Assembly: GCA_002706405.1 (NCBI GenBank)
Contig: PALN01000065.1
Coordinates: forward strand, 1 to 58,968
Source of the DNA: Rhodospirillaceae bacterium
GTDB taxonomy: Bacteria > Pseudomonadota > Alphaproteobacteria > Rhodospirillales > Casp-alpha2
Length of the DNA stretch: 58,968 bases
Direction: 5' to 3'
The position numbers and the translations under genes were made by a program. The notes under the pieces were generated by a model. The model saw only the letters and a program-made list of their open reading frames with translations. It did no database searches and was not told the origin of the DNA. Shown here one piece after another: positions 9,308 to 18,629 of this stretch. The number at the start of each line of letters is the position of its first letter. Position 1 is the stretch's first letter.

Positions 9308-10786
9308 GTGCCGCGCCTGATCCGCACTGTTTTCGCCACGGCTTTCGGCCTGAGCCTTGCCGGGGGGCCGCTTCGCGCGGCGGAGCCCGCGCCGGGGCTT
9401 GAGGTCCGCACCGGCCTGCACAAGGACTTCACCCGCCTGGTGCTGGAAACCCGCACGCCCGTTCCCTACAAATTCGCCTTCCCGGGCAAGGACGAGATCA
9501 TCGTCACCGTCACCGGCGCCGTGCTCGCGGACCCGGCCGCGGCGCCCCGCGCCCGCGGCATCATCCGCGCCATCCGGGTGGAGCCCGACGCCCGCGGCAG
9601 CCGTCTGATCATCAAAACCCGGCGCCCCGCCGACATCCGCCGCCAATTCACCATTCTGCCCAAGGATGGCCAGGGGGCGCGCATCGTCATCGACCTGACC
9701 GGTGCCGCGGCCCCGGCGCCAAGCCCGGACCCGGCGCAGCCGCGGGTCCTGTTGCCCGCGCCCCATACCACCATTTCCGGCGCCGAGACGGCCAAACCGG
9801 CGAAGGATCAGGCCCGGACCCGGCCGGCCAAGGCTCGGCCGCGCGAACCCTTCGAGGTTGCCGCCGCGGGCGGCGCGGTCATGCTGTTCGAGGGCGGCCC
9901 GGACGACGGCCCGGCCCGCCCGCTCGAATTGGCTCAGCGGCCATTGGAGCGACAGGACCTGGCGCAGTTGGAATTGGCGCAATCGGGGCGCATGTCCGTC
10001 AACGATTGGCTGGTGCGCGAGGGCGGCAATCCCAACGTCCGGCCCATTCCGCCCGCCCCGGCCCCGGCATCCGCCGTCAATCCTCCAGCCCCGCCGGCCT
10101 ATCCGGCAACGCCGGTCTACCAGGCGCCCGTTCGCCCGGCCCCGGCCTACCCCGTCCGCCAGGCCGCGCCGGCTCCCGCCGCCTATTCGGCGCCGCCCAG
10201 GGGACAGGCCGTCGCACCGCCGCAGGGCGACAGCGATCCCGCCGCCCGCTACGCCAGCCAAAAACAATCCGTGGCCGTCCAGGACCAGACCGTCCACAGC
10301 CCCGTCAAATTCTACGGTGGCGCCGGCCTGGGCATGGGCATGTTCGATTACGAAAGCGACACCCCCAATACGACGATCGACGAAAAGCCCTTCGCCTGGA
10401 AGATTTTCGGCGGCTACCGGCCCAATGATGTCCTGGCCTTCGAGATGTCGTTCGGAAAGGTCGGCGCGTTCGACGAAGGCTTTAACAACGGCACCTCGGT
10501 GGACAGCCAGTTCCGCGCGCTGACCGCAAGCGCATTGATGACCCTGCCCCTGAACATGGCGATCAAGCCGTTCGCCCGCGCCGGCGTCAACTTTTGGTGG
10601 GAAGACCGGGAGAGTTCCCCGGCATCCACCCGCCAGGAAGAGTCGGGCACGGGCGCCGTGGTCGGACTAGGGGCCGACTACCGCTTTACCAACAGCATCA
10701 GCCTGCGCGGCGAGTGGGAACTCTACATCCTGTCCGACACGGCCTACGCCAACGTGTTCGCCGCCAGCGTGCTCTACAACTTCTAA
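9308..10786 (+). CDS. AMIN-like and beta-barrel envelope protein with Pro-rich linker
   Basis: A 492-residue exported protein starting at GTG 9308. Residues 1-24 form a signal peptide ending PLRAA. Residues about 28-135 look like an AMIN-type domain (LEVRTGLHKDFTRLVLETR, DEIIVTVTG, RLIIKTRRPADIRRQF, ARIVIDLTG), as in AmiC/PilQ N-termini that bind peptidoglycan. A 200-residue Pro/Ala-rich linker contains SVNDWLVRE at 230-238 and NPNVR. Residues from about 333 form an eight-strand type outer-membrane barrel with alternating strands, ending in VLYNF, a typical final-Phe assembly signal. The architecture suggests an outer-membrane protein tethered to the cell wall. The next gene is a paralogue lacking the AMIN part. 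Confidence 0.75.
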   Translation: MPRLIRTVFATAFGLSLAGGPLRAAEPAPGLEVRTGLHKDFTRLVLETRTPVPYKFAFPGKDEIIVTVTGAVLADPAAAPRARGIIRAIRVEPDARGSRLIIKTRRPADIRRQFTILPKDGQGARIVIDLTGAAAPAPSPDPAQPRVLLPAPHTTISGAETAKPAKDQARTRPAKARPREPFEVAAAGGAVMLFEGGPDDGPARPLELAQRPLERQDLAQLELAQSGRMSVNDWLVREGGNPNVRPIPPAPAPASAVNPPAPPAYPATPVYQAPVRPAPAYPVRQAAPAPAAYSAPPRGQAVAPPQGDSDPAARYASQKQSVAVQDQTVHSPVKFYGGAGLGMGMFDYESDTPNTTIDEKPFAWKIFGGYRPNDVLAFEMSFGKVGAFDEGFNNGTSVDSQFRALTASALMTLPLNMAIKPFARAGVNFWWEDRESSPASTRQEESGTGAVVGLGADYRFTNSISLRGEWELYILSDTAYANVFAASVLYNF

Positions 10787-10808
10787 CTCCCCCGCTGCTT
10801 CAAGCATT

Positions 10809-10836
10809 TAGACAACTTTAACCGGTCGTGTAGACT
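10809..10836 (+). promoter_or_regulatory. Candidate promoter of second barrel gene
   Basis: TAGACA at 10809-10814 (five of six matches to the -35 consensus), 16 bases, then TAGACT at 10831-10836. TTAACCGGT sits at 10818-10826 between them, as in the upstream region of the first paralogue. The predicted start would lie about 30 bases before ATG 10873. Confidence 0.5.
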
Positions 10837-10872
10837 ATGGGCTGCAACTGGGACGTGCTCTTGAGGGGGATC

Positions 10873-11982
10873 ATGATCAAATCACGTCTTTCATGCGCGG
10901 CCGCTGTCTCGGCCGGCATCGTTTTCGGCGGCATCGGGCCGGCCCACGGAGCCGCCGAGATTTCCCCTGCCGTCGGCGATGCACCGCCCGCGCAGATCGC
11001 CCTGCCGCCGATGCACACCACCATCGCCGCCCCCGAGCCCCGCCGCGCCGAACCGCCGACACGCCCGTTCGAGGTCGCCGGTGCAACCGAAATGCTGTTT
11101 GACCGGGACCCGGCGGCGCCGGGAGATGACCCCGTCGAATTGGCCCAGGCGGGCGCCTTGTCCGTGAACGACTGGCTGATGCGCGAACAGACCAATCCCA
11201 ACGTACGGCGCACCCCGGCCATGCCCGCCCCGTATCCGCAGGTGCCCGCCCCCACCTATTCCCGGGCGTCTCCCGCGTACCACACCTTTCCGGCGGCCCA
11301 AGGCCACCCAAGGCACGCGCCCCCAGCTCCGGCAACAGGCAGAAATTGGACGCCGCCCGATGACACGCCGAAACCGCAGGACGCCGCCAAGTATCGGCCA
11401 ATGGCGGACACGGCCCAAAAGCCGGGCTTCTCGACGGCCCGCGGCTGGGAAGACGAGAAACGCCTGGAACAGCAACTCGGCACTTTGACGCGCTTCTATG
11501 TGGGAGGCGGCGGTGGCCTGGGACGCATCGACTTCGATCCCAGCCTGACGTCGGAAGATGAGACGGTGTCGTCAGCCGCCCTCAAGGGCTTTGGCGGCAT
11601 ACGGCTCAACAAATACTTCGCCGGAGAATTTCAGCTGGCAAAGATCGCCAAAACGGAAGAAAGCAACAATTCCGGCGACAGCCGAGAACGCGACTATTAT
11701 TCCTTCGCTTTTTCCGGCTTGGTAACTCTCCCTTTAAGCAGCCGCTTCGTGCCATTCGCCAAAGGCGGCGGGCATGTCTGGTGGACAAAGGTCTCAGCCA
11801 CGGGAAACCTGGCCGACGAAGGATCGACCAGTGATTTTGAGCCCTTCTTCGGCGTTGGCCTGGACGTCCATATATCCAAGCATTTCTCCGTCCGCACGGA
11901 ATGGGAACACTATTACGTCGACGACTCTGTAGAGAACGGCTCCGCGAACGTTTACAGCGCCAGCATCCTGTTGAATTTCTGA
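10873..11982 (+). CDS. Beta-barrel envelope protein, paralogue without AMIN domain
   Basis: A 369-residue exported protein; ATG 10873 has GAGGGGGA five bases upstream. A signal peptide runs to about residue 26 (AHGA). The linker repeats short elements of the upstream paralogue in the same order: MHTTIA, PFEVAG-(A)TEMLFD, VELAQ, SVNDWLMRE at 97-105 and NPNVR. The C-terminal barrel begins near residue 206 (TRFYVGGGGGLGRIDF) and ends ILLNF, again with a final Phe. Cysteine is found only in the signal peptide. The family resembles OmpA-like or OMP_b-brl small porins, which often have no transport role. It is a clear duplication of its neighbour with loss or gain of the N-terminal domain. Confidence 0.78.
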   Translation: MIKSRLSCAAAVSAGIVFGGIGPAHGAAEISPAVGDAPPAQIALPPMHTTIAAPEPRRAEPPTRPFEVAGATEMLFDRDPAAPGDDPVELAQAGALSVNDWLMREQTNPNVRRTPAMPAPYPQVPAPTYSRASPAYHTFPAAQGHPRHAPPAPATGRNWTPPDDTPKPQDAAKYRPMADTAQKPGFSTARGWEDEKRLEQQLGTLTRFYVGGGGGLGRIDFDPSLTSEDETVSSAALKGFGGIRLNKYFAGEFQLAKIAKTEESNNSGDSRERDYYSFAFSGLVTLPLSSRFVPFAKGGGHVWWTKVSATGNLADEGSTSDFEPFFGVGLDVHISKHFSVRTEWEHYYVDDSVENGSANVYSASILLNF

Positions 11983-12003
11983 ACCCACCGGCAGCGGGTT
12001 TTT
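11982..12003 (+). terminator. Weak intrinsic terminator after the second barrel gene
   Basis: AACCC at 11982-11986 pairs with GGGTT at 11996-12000 around a nine-base loop and is followed by a run of T to 12003. An alternative stem CCGGCA/TGCCGG overlaps the same bases. The stem is short, so termination may be partial and let transcription run on toward argG. Confidence 0.4.
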
Positions 12004-12099
12004 GCCGGCCGATGTATTGCGGCGGCAGGCGAAATCCCTATACTGCGCCGTCTTTCCGCCGGGCCGCCTTTGCGCCCGCGCCGCATCAGGGAACCCGCC

Positions 12100-13311
<1,212 letters not shown>

Positions 13312-13332
13312 AAGGCCTGTCCCGGACCTGCG

Positions 13333-13626
13333 CTAGCTAACGTCGCACCACACGACCCGCTTCGACGTGATCATGTCGTCGTAGCTGCCGCGCGTCGACG
13401 CCAGCAACGCCGAGTTCATATGCGCGTCGACCGCCGCCCTGTCGGTGTAGAGCTCATACAGAAACACGTTGTCGCCGGCGTCCGTGGGGTCAAGCACGTC
13501 GAACTGTTCGCAGCCGGGCTCTGAGTCCAGGGTCATCTTGGCGTGGGAGCGCATGAGGGCGAGGAAGTCGGCCCGCCGCTCGGCCTTGACGCCGAATTCC
13601 ACCATCAGGGCGATCTTTCCGCTCAT
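13333..13626 (-). CDS. ABM-superfamily (antibiotic biosynthesis monooxygenase-like) protein
   Basis: A 97-residue ferredoxin-like fold protein: ALMVEFGVKAERRADFLALM strand-helix, SEPGCEQFDVLDP, VFLYELYTDRAAVDAHM. This is the usual ABM/DUF718-type dimeric alpha-beta barrel seen in small cofactor-free monooxygenases and in many proteins of unknown activity. ATG 13626 is supported by GGAGAC nine bases upstream. It lies 25 bases downstream of the TauD-like gene on the same strand and is likely co-transcribed with it. The substrate is unknown; the pairing suggests a catabolic step following dioxygenation. Confidence 0.85.
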   Translation of the reverse strand: MSGKIALMVEFGVKAERRADFLALMRSHAKMTLDSEPGCEQFDVLDPTDAGDNVFLYELYTDRAAVDAHMNSALLASTRGSYDDMITSKRVVWCDVS

Positions 13627-13651
13627 CCGTTTTGTCTCCGATCGGCGGGAA

Positions 13652-14515
13652 TCACGCGGGCACGCCGCCGAGGGTGGAAATGCGATGCAGGGTGCGCACC
13701 TTGTCCGGCGGCAGGTTCTTGGTCGTCGCCCGATGCATGACGCAGCGGTTGTCCCACAGCACGATGGTGCCGGCATCCCGCCATTTGAACTGAAAATGAA
13801 ATTCCGGCCGGGTCATGTGATCGAACAGTTCGTCCAGCAGGTCTGCGCTTTCGACGGCGTCCATGCCGACGATGCCCTTGACCCCCGCCGACACGCCCGG
13901 GAACACGAACAGGCCCTTGCGCCCGGTTTCCGGATGGGTCCGCACCAGGGGGCGGACGACCGGCGGGGTCTTTTCCAATTCGTCCGGCATCAGGAAGTTC
14001 CAGCGCGATTCCGGATCGCCCCGGTTGGTCGACCAGCGGTATTGCGACACGTACTGCCGCCCGTCGATCCGTGCCTTGGTCTTTTCCGGCAGGGCGTCGT
14101 AGACCGCTTCCATGTCGCCGAAGAAGGTATCGCCGCCTTCGTCGGGAATTTCGATGGAGAACAGGATCGTCGCGTCGGCCGCGCGTTCCATATAGGAGCG
14201 GTCCGAATGCCAGAACGAGCCCGCGTCCTTGACGCCCAGCGGCTTGCCCAGGCGGGTCGAATTGGACAGCACCATGACTTTGGGGAAATCGGGGTGGAGA
14301 AAGTTCTTCACCGGATGCTCGACCGTTTCGCCGAACAGCTGACCGAAAGCGTCGAACTGGGCGACGGACAGGTCCTGCCCTTCGATAACCAGCACCTTGT
14401 GGTCGAGATAGGCCTGATGCAGCGCGGCGGCCTGGGCGTTGCTGAGATTTCCGGCATCGATCCCGGAGACCCGGGCGGCGAAACTGCCTCCAAGCCGTTC
14501 GATGGTCATGTCCAT
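13652..14515 (-). CDS. TauD/TfdA-family Fe(II)/2-oxoglutarate dioxygenase
   Basis: A 287-residue non-heme iron dioxygenase. The iron triad is His103 and Asp105 in FWHSDRSY plus a distal His261 in CVMHRAT, with Arg278 near the C-terminus (TLHRISTLGG) expected to bind 2-oxoglutarate. Family members oxidise taurine, 2,4-D, alkyl sulfates, or other small acids; the substrate here is not evident. An alternative start two codons downstream exists (ATG 14509). It is divergent from a LysR gene and followed by an ABM protein, a layout that suggests an inducible catabolic unit controlled by the adjacent regulator. Confidence 0.93.
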   Translation of the reverse strand: MDMTIERLGGSFAARVSGIDAGNLSNAQAAALHQAYLDHKVLVIEGQDLSVAQFDAFGQLFGETVEHPVKNFLHPDFPKVMVLSNSTRLGKPLGVKDAGSFWHSDRSYMERAADATILFSIEIPDEGGDTFFGDMEAVYDALPEKTKARIDGRQYVSQYRWSTNRGDPESRWNFLMPDELEKTPPVVRPLVRTHPETGRKGLFVFPGVSAGVKGIVGMDAVESADLLDELFDHMTRPEFHFQFKWRDAGTIVLWDNRCVMHRATTKNLPPDKVRTLHRISTLGGVPA

Positions 14516-14580
14516 GGCGGATGCATCCCTAGTTTTTCTACATCTATTCTGGTCCGTTTGCTTTCCGGATTCTTGACGCT

Positions 14581-14608
14581 ATTGTACGCTGCCGCACCAT
14601 AGCGGCAA
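14581..14608 (-). promoter_or_regulatory. Candidate sigma-70 promoter of the dioxygenase operon
   Basis: On the minus strand TTGCCG (complement of 14603-14608) is followed after 16 bases by TACAAT (complement of 14581-14586). Predicted initiation lies about 60 bases before the dioxygenase ATG and inside the 133-base divergent region shared with the LysR gene, where LysR-type regulators normally act. Confidence 0.5.
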
Positions 14609-14648
14609 TTGACCAAATCTATCGAAGTATTTGAGGAATTCTCCGCTC

Positions 14649-15548
14649 ATGGCGCAATCCATTCCGCCCCTCAACGCGCTCCGTGCCTTTGAGGTCACGG
14701 CCCGGCTCGGGACCCTGGCCAGGGCCGCGGACGAGCTTTGCGTGACGCCGTCGGCCGTCGGCCATCAGGTCAAGAACCTGGAGGACTGGCTGGGCCTGCG
14801 CCTGTTTCAGGTCGAAGGCGGGGCGCGGCGCCTGACCTTCGAGGGCGAACGCCTGGCCCAGCAGTTGGCCGACGCCTTCGGCCAGATCAATCTGGCCTGC
14901 CGGGCGCTGTCGCGCAGCCGGGCCTCGACGGAACTGCACATCCATATCACCCCGACCTTCGCCATTCGCTGGCTGGTGCCGCGCCTGGGCCGGTTCCAGG
15001 CCCTGCATCCGGACATTTCCGTGCATATCGCGACCAGTGCCCGGCCCATCGATTTCGACCGCGACGACGTCTATGCGGCAATCCAGTTCGGCGCCGGCGC
15101 CTGGCCGGGCATGACGGCGGACCTGCTGTTCATGGAGGACGTGTTTCCCGTCTGCCATCCGCGCCTGCTGAGCGGCGATCGTCCGCTGACCGACCCCCAC
15201 GACCTGGCCCATCACGCCTTGCTGCACACCTATCACCGGCGGGGCGACTGGGCGCGCTGGCTCGCGGCGGCGGGGGTGCCGACGTCGGTGGTCGATCCGG
15301 ACCAGGGCCAGACCTTCGACCTGACGACCATGGCGCTGGACGCCGCCGAGGCCGGGATGGGCATCGCCATCACGCGCGAGGCCCAGGTTCGCGACGCCCT
15401 GGAGGCGGGGCGGCTGGCCGCCCCGTTCCGGCGCGATCTGCTGCGCGGGGAGGGATGTTATTTCGTGTCCCGCGAGGAGCGCCGCGACGATCCACCCGTG
15501 ACGGCGTTCCGCGATTGGCTGCTCGCCGAAGCGGCCGTGGGCCGCTAG
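14649..15548 (+). CDS. LysR-family transcriptional regulator (GcvA-like)
   Basis: A 299-residue LTTR. The N-terminal winged helix-turn-helix reads LNALRAFEVTARLGTLARAA then DELCVTPSAVGHQVKNLE, very like GcvA-type regulators. The effector domain spans about 90-299 with HIHITPTFAIRWLVPRLGRF and a ligand-pocket type strand DDVYAAIQFG. ATG 14649 is preferred, with GAGG upstream; an ATG-like earlier codon at 14631 is weaker. Divergent position next to the dioxygenase makes that operon the likely target, and autoregulation is usual for the family. The inducer is unknown. The gene ends one base before the stop of the convergent ATPase gene. Confidence 0.93.
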   Translation: MAQSIPPLNALRAFEVTARLGTLARAADELCVTPSAVGHQVKNLEDWLGLRLFQVEGGARRLTFEGERLAQQLADAFGQINLACRALSRSRASTELHIHITPTFAIRWLVPRLGRFQALHPDISVHIATSARPIDFDRDDVYAAIQFGAGAWPGMTADLLFMEDVFPVCHPRLLSGDRPLTDPHDLAHHALLHTYHRRGDWARWLAAAGVPTSVVDPDQGQTFDLTTMALDAAEAGMGIAITREAQVRDALEAGRLAAPFRRDLLRGEGCYFVSREERRDDPPVTAFRDWLLAEAAVGR

Positions 15549-15549
15549 G

Positions 15550-17004
15550 TCAGGCCTTGCGCCGGCCCAGCCAGTAGGCGTAAAGCGCCGCCGGCACCAG
15601 ATTGAGATCAAGCCCGCCGCGCCGCGCCGGCCCGCCCCGGCTTTGTGTCAGCACCGTCATGCGCGCATCCGGATTGGTGCGGACGGCGAAATTGACCATG
15701 GTGTCCGGCCCCCGCTCCGATCCCACGACCGCGCCCGACCAATCGAACTGGAACAGCTGGTCCGGGCGCCCCGCCGGTTTGTCGAGCAGGACCAGATCGA
15801 CCATGCCGCCCTTCCAACTGGCATAGGCCAGGCGGTCGGCCAGGCCCGTGGCGAAACATTGCGAGACGACCGCCGTTTCAACCAGCCGCGGGTACTCCGG
15901 GCTGTCGGGGGCGACGGGTCCGAACAGGGCCGTATAGAGGGTCGGCGAGGTCAGATAGACCTTGAACAGCACCTGGCGCTGGAACGGCCGGCCATCGCGG
16001 TTGAGGCGCGGCACGCGGCGGATCAGGAAGGAGCCTTCCAGAAAATCGAGATACTTGCGCAGGGTGTTCTTGGCCACGCCCGTGGCCTTGGCCAGATCCT
16101 CGATGGCGGCTTCGGCGCCCGTGTTGCGGGCCAAGACCGCGAACAGGCGGCCCAGCTCGCGCGGCTCGATCACCCCGGCGAAGGCGGCAAGGTCGCGATG
16201 CAGGACATCGTGCAGCAGAGCGTCACGGACCAGGGCCGGGGGCGATTCGTCCTCGCGCTTGGCGGCAATGCCCGAGGGGAACCCACCGAAGCTGACATAA
16301 CGCGCGAATTCGTCGTTGAGGGCCGCCAGCCGCGCCCCGTCGAGCGGCAGGGACGACCCGGCCTCGGGCAGCACGCCGCCCCCGTCCGTGCGCCGGAAGC
16401 CCATGAATTCGGCGAAGCTCAGCGGCGGCAGGACGGCAACCTCGACCGCCCCGCCCGCGACCTCGGCCACACCCGGGGTCAGGCGCGGCGCCCCCGACGA
16501 CAGGCCGGCGATCAGCCGCGCCCGGGGCAGGCGCTTCTGCAGGGCCGCCAGTTGGCCGACGCCGTCGGCGGCGTAGTCCAGATCGTCCAGGAACAGGAAC
16601 ACCTTTTCATCGCGGCCATAGGCGAAACGATCAAGCACCCGATCAGCGAGGGTCGCCAGATCCTCGCCGGAAAACACCGGCGCGCCCAAGGCCAGATAGG
16701 CGATGCGCATGGGCGAGATGCCGGCGCGGACCACGGCGGCCAGGGTCTGGCGCAGGACGATGGTCTTGCCGGCCCCCGGCGGGCCGGCGGCGATCAGCGG
16801 CGTGTCCAGGGTGGCGTCCAGGGCGCGGGCCGCGAAATCACGGGCGAAGCCGCGCTGCGGCGGCTGGCGAAAGCGCACCCGCGTGCCCGAGCGAAAGGCC
16901 CACCACGGATTGTCGAATTCCAGGCGGCGCAAAATGTCCGATGTGGCGATCTGTTCCAAGGGATACCCGTCCCGTTCCCCGGCGCATCCACAAAACAAGC
17001 TCAA
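15550..17004 (-). CDS. AAA ATPase with DUF4143-type C-terminal domain
   Basis: An ATPase of up to 484 residues. Walker A GPPGAGKT is at 74-81 and Walker B VFLFLDDLDY near 135-144. An Arg-rich sensor region and a winged-helix type segment (EDLAKATGVAKNTLRKYLDFL) follow, and then a C-terminal part like DUF4143 with TAVVSQCFATGLADRLAYASW. Such proteins are scattered, often horizontally acquired, and mostly of unknown function; some carry nuclease-like folds. The only upstream starts are TTG codons: 17004 (484 aa) or 16959 (469 aa), the latter giving MEQIATSDILRRLEFDNPWW, which looks more natural. Its neighbours give no functional clue. Confidence 0.75.
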   Translation of the reverse strand: MSLFCGCAGERDGYPLEQIATSDILRRLEFDNPWWAFRSGTRVRFRQPPQRGFARDFAARALDATLDTPLIAAGPPGAGKTIVLRQTLAAVVRAGISPMRIAYLALGAPVFSGEDLATLADRVLDRFAYGRDEKVFLFLDDLDYAADGVGQLAALQKRLPRARLIAGLSSGAPRLTPGVAEVAGGAVEVAVLPPLSFAEFMGFRRTDGGGVLPEAGSSLPLDGARLAALNDEFARYVSFGGFPSGIAAKREDESPPALVRDALLHDVLHRDLAAFAGVIEPRELGRLFAVLARNTGAEAAIEDLAKATGVAKNTLRKYLDFLEGSFLIRRVPRLNRDGRPFQRQVLFKVYLTSPTLYTALFGPVAPDSPEYPRLVETAVVSQCFATGLADRLAYASWKGGMVDLVLLDKPAGRPDQLFQFDWSGAVVGSERGPDTMVNFAVRTNPDARMTVLTQSRGGPARRGGLDLNLVPAALYAYWLGRRKA

Positions 17005-17092
17005 GCGGATGTGCTTATCGGCGAAGCATCGCGCCCCCGATGCCCGACGTCAAGAGTGACACGGGAACGCCATAAGCGGGTAGGGCCGTCGA

Positions 17093-17683
17093 TCAGGCCA
17101 ATGCCTCGGCCACGGCGCGCCGAAGGTCGGGCAGCAGGTCCGATTCGAACCAGGGGTTCTTTTTCATCCAATGGGTGGTGCGCCAGCTGGGATGGGGCGT
17201 CGGCAGATAATCCGGCAGGAAATCGCGCCAGCGGGCGACCGTTTCGGTCATGGTCGCGGGCGCGCGGGCGCCCAGGTGATATTTCTGGGCGTAGGAGCCG
17301 ACCAGCAGGGTGAGTCTGACCTGGGGCAGGAGCGCCCGCAAGGCGCCGTGCCAATGCGGCGCGCATTCCGGGCGCGGCGGATTGTCCCCGCCCTTGGGCG
17401 CGCGGCCCGGATAACAGAAGCCCATGGGCATGATGGCGATGCGGGTTTCGTCATAGAAAACGTCGGGGCCGACGGCCAGCCAATCGCGCAGCCGTTCGCC
17501 GGACTTGTCATCCCAGGGTACGCCCGAGGCATGAACCTTGGTGCCCGGCGCCTGGCCGATGATCAGCACGCGGGCCGGCGGCGCCATGCGCACCACGGGC
17601 CGGGGGCCCAGCGGCAGATGGTCTTCGCACATCCGGCAGGCCCGAGCCCGCTCGAGAACCGATTCCAGATTTTCCGCGCTCAT
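17093..17683 (-). CDS. Uracil-DNA glycosylase-family protein
   Basis: A 196-residue protein of the UDG superfamily (pfam03167). It has RVLIIGQAPGTK (about 38-49) in place of the catalytic-water motif and PTPHPSWR near the C-terminus as the leucine-loop/His motif. Cys16 and Cys19 could belong to an iron-sulfur-like N-terminal cluster, but the complete four-Cys set of family 4 enzymes is not evident. The activity on uracil in DNA is therefore possible rather than proven; many such proteins are annotated only by family. ATG 17683 has GGGAGGTG upstream. It is divergent from the ECF sigma gene. Confidence 0.82.
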   Translation of the reverse strand: MSAENLESVLERARACRMCEDHLPLGPRPVVRMAPPARVLIIGQAPGTKVHASGVPWDDKSGERLRDWLAVGPDVFYDETRIAIMPMGFCYPGRAPKGGDNPPRPECAPHWHGALRALLPQVRLTLLVGSYAQKYHLGARAPATMTETVARWRDFLPDYLPTPHPSWRTTHWMKKNPWFESDLLPDLRRAVAEALA

Positions 17684-17757
17684 AACGCACCTCCCGCGCC
17701 TTTGCGGTGACGAAATGTCATTGCCATCCGGCCCGGCGAACATGATTTGAAAAATAC

Positions 17758-17787
17758 GGGAACATATTTGCGACCGACCGCGTCCAA
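17758..17787 (+). promoter_or_regulatory. Candidate ECF-type promoter upstream of the sigma gene
   Basis: GGGAAC at 17758-17763, 17 bases, then CGTCCAA at 17781-17787. This AAC/CGTC spacing resembles promoters of ECF sigma factors and would allow autoregulation of the sigma gene whose ATG is at 17825. Confidence 0.45.
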
Positions 17788-17824
17788 TGACCAGACATCG
17801 TTAACCGCCCGAGGACAAAGTTCA

Positions 17825-18523
17825 ATGCACACAGCCAGGAAGCAGGTTCAACAAGACGTCCCGGTGACGGATGCCGTCATCGACCGGGCCCGCGCCGGCG
17901 ACCACGGGGCCTTCGAAGCGATCATGCGCGCGCACAATCGGCTGCTCTACCGGTTCGTCCGCAATCTGGTGCCCGCCGACGCGGACGCCGAAGACATCAT
18001 CCAGGACACGTACATCAAGGCGTTCCGCGCCATCGACCGTTTCGACGGGCGGGCCCGACTGTCGACCTGGCTGGTCAAGATCGCCCTTCATGAGGTTTAC
18101 AACCGCGGCAGGAAAACCCGCATGACCGAACAATTGGATAATGTGGAAAACGTGATTTCCATGACCGCCCACCTGCGCCCGGCGGGTGGGCTGGTGGCAG
18201 CGGCCACCACACCGGAACAGGACGCGGCGCGGGACCAGATCCGCCGCTATCTCGAAGTCGCCATCGCGCAATTGCCCGAGGATTTCCGAACGGTCTTCAT
18301 CCTGCGCGGGATCGAGGAATTTTCCGTCGACGAAACGGCCGAGATGCTGGGCATTCCGGCAGCCACGGTCAGCACCCGGTTCCACCGCGCCCGGGCCCGC
18401 ATGCGCGACCTGCTCGACAAGGACTCCCGTACCGCCCTGCAGGACGTTCATCCCTTCGCCGGCGCGCGCTGCGACCGCATCGTCGCCGGGGTGCTCGAGC
18501 GCCTGACGTCCTTACCTGACTAA
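17825..18523 (+). CDS. ECF RNA polymerase sigma factor
   Basis: A 232-residue sigma-70 family factor. Region 2 holds LLYRFVRNLVPADADAEDII, then QDTYIKAFRAIDRFDGRARL and STWLVKIALHEVYNRGRK. Region 4 holds LPEDFRTVFILRGIEEF and SVDETAEMLGIPAATVSTR, then FHRARARMRDLL. Between them the linker is long. The C-terminal tail contains HPFAGARCDRIV with one Cys, a tail seen in related sigma factors and possibly redox- or metal-responsive. ATG 17825 has GAGGAC upstream; TTG 17747 is unlikely. No anti-sigma gene is adjacent. Immediately downstream are a ferritin-like protein and a cytochrome c, the likely targets. Confidence 0.92.
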   Translation: MHTARKQVQQDVPVTDAVIDRARAGDHGAFEAIMRAHNRLLYRFVRNLVPADADAEDIIQDTYIKAFRAIDRFDGRARLSTWLVKIALHEVYNRGRKTRMTEQLDNVENVISMTAHLRPAGGLVAAATTPEQDAARDQIRRYLEVAIAQLPEDFRTVFILRGIEEFSVDETAEMLGIPAATVSTRFHRARARMRDLLDKDSRTALQDVHPFAGARCDRIVAGVLERLTSLPD

Positions 18524-18551
18524 CCACCCCCCGGAAATCCCCGGGTTTCCA

Positions 18552-18569
18552 GGCGCCCCGCCGGGCGCC
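18552..18569 (+). promoter_or_regulatory. GC-rich hairpin between sigma and ferritin-like genes
   Basis: GGCGCCC at 18552-18558 and GGGCGCC at 18563-18569 form a perfect seven-pair stem with loop CGCC. No T-run follows, so it is not a standard terminator. It could act as an mRNA processing or stability element that sets different levels of the upstream and downstream products. Confidence 0.35.
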
Positions 18570-18629
18570 AACGCCTCCCCCTTGCCTGCCACCTACGACT
18601 CCCAACCACCCAACCCAAAGGAGACCACC

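Noticed and set aside
17684..17824. LexA-like or Fnr-like box near the sigma gene
   Set aside because: No palindrome close to a known consensus; only the ECF-type element was retained.
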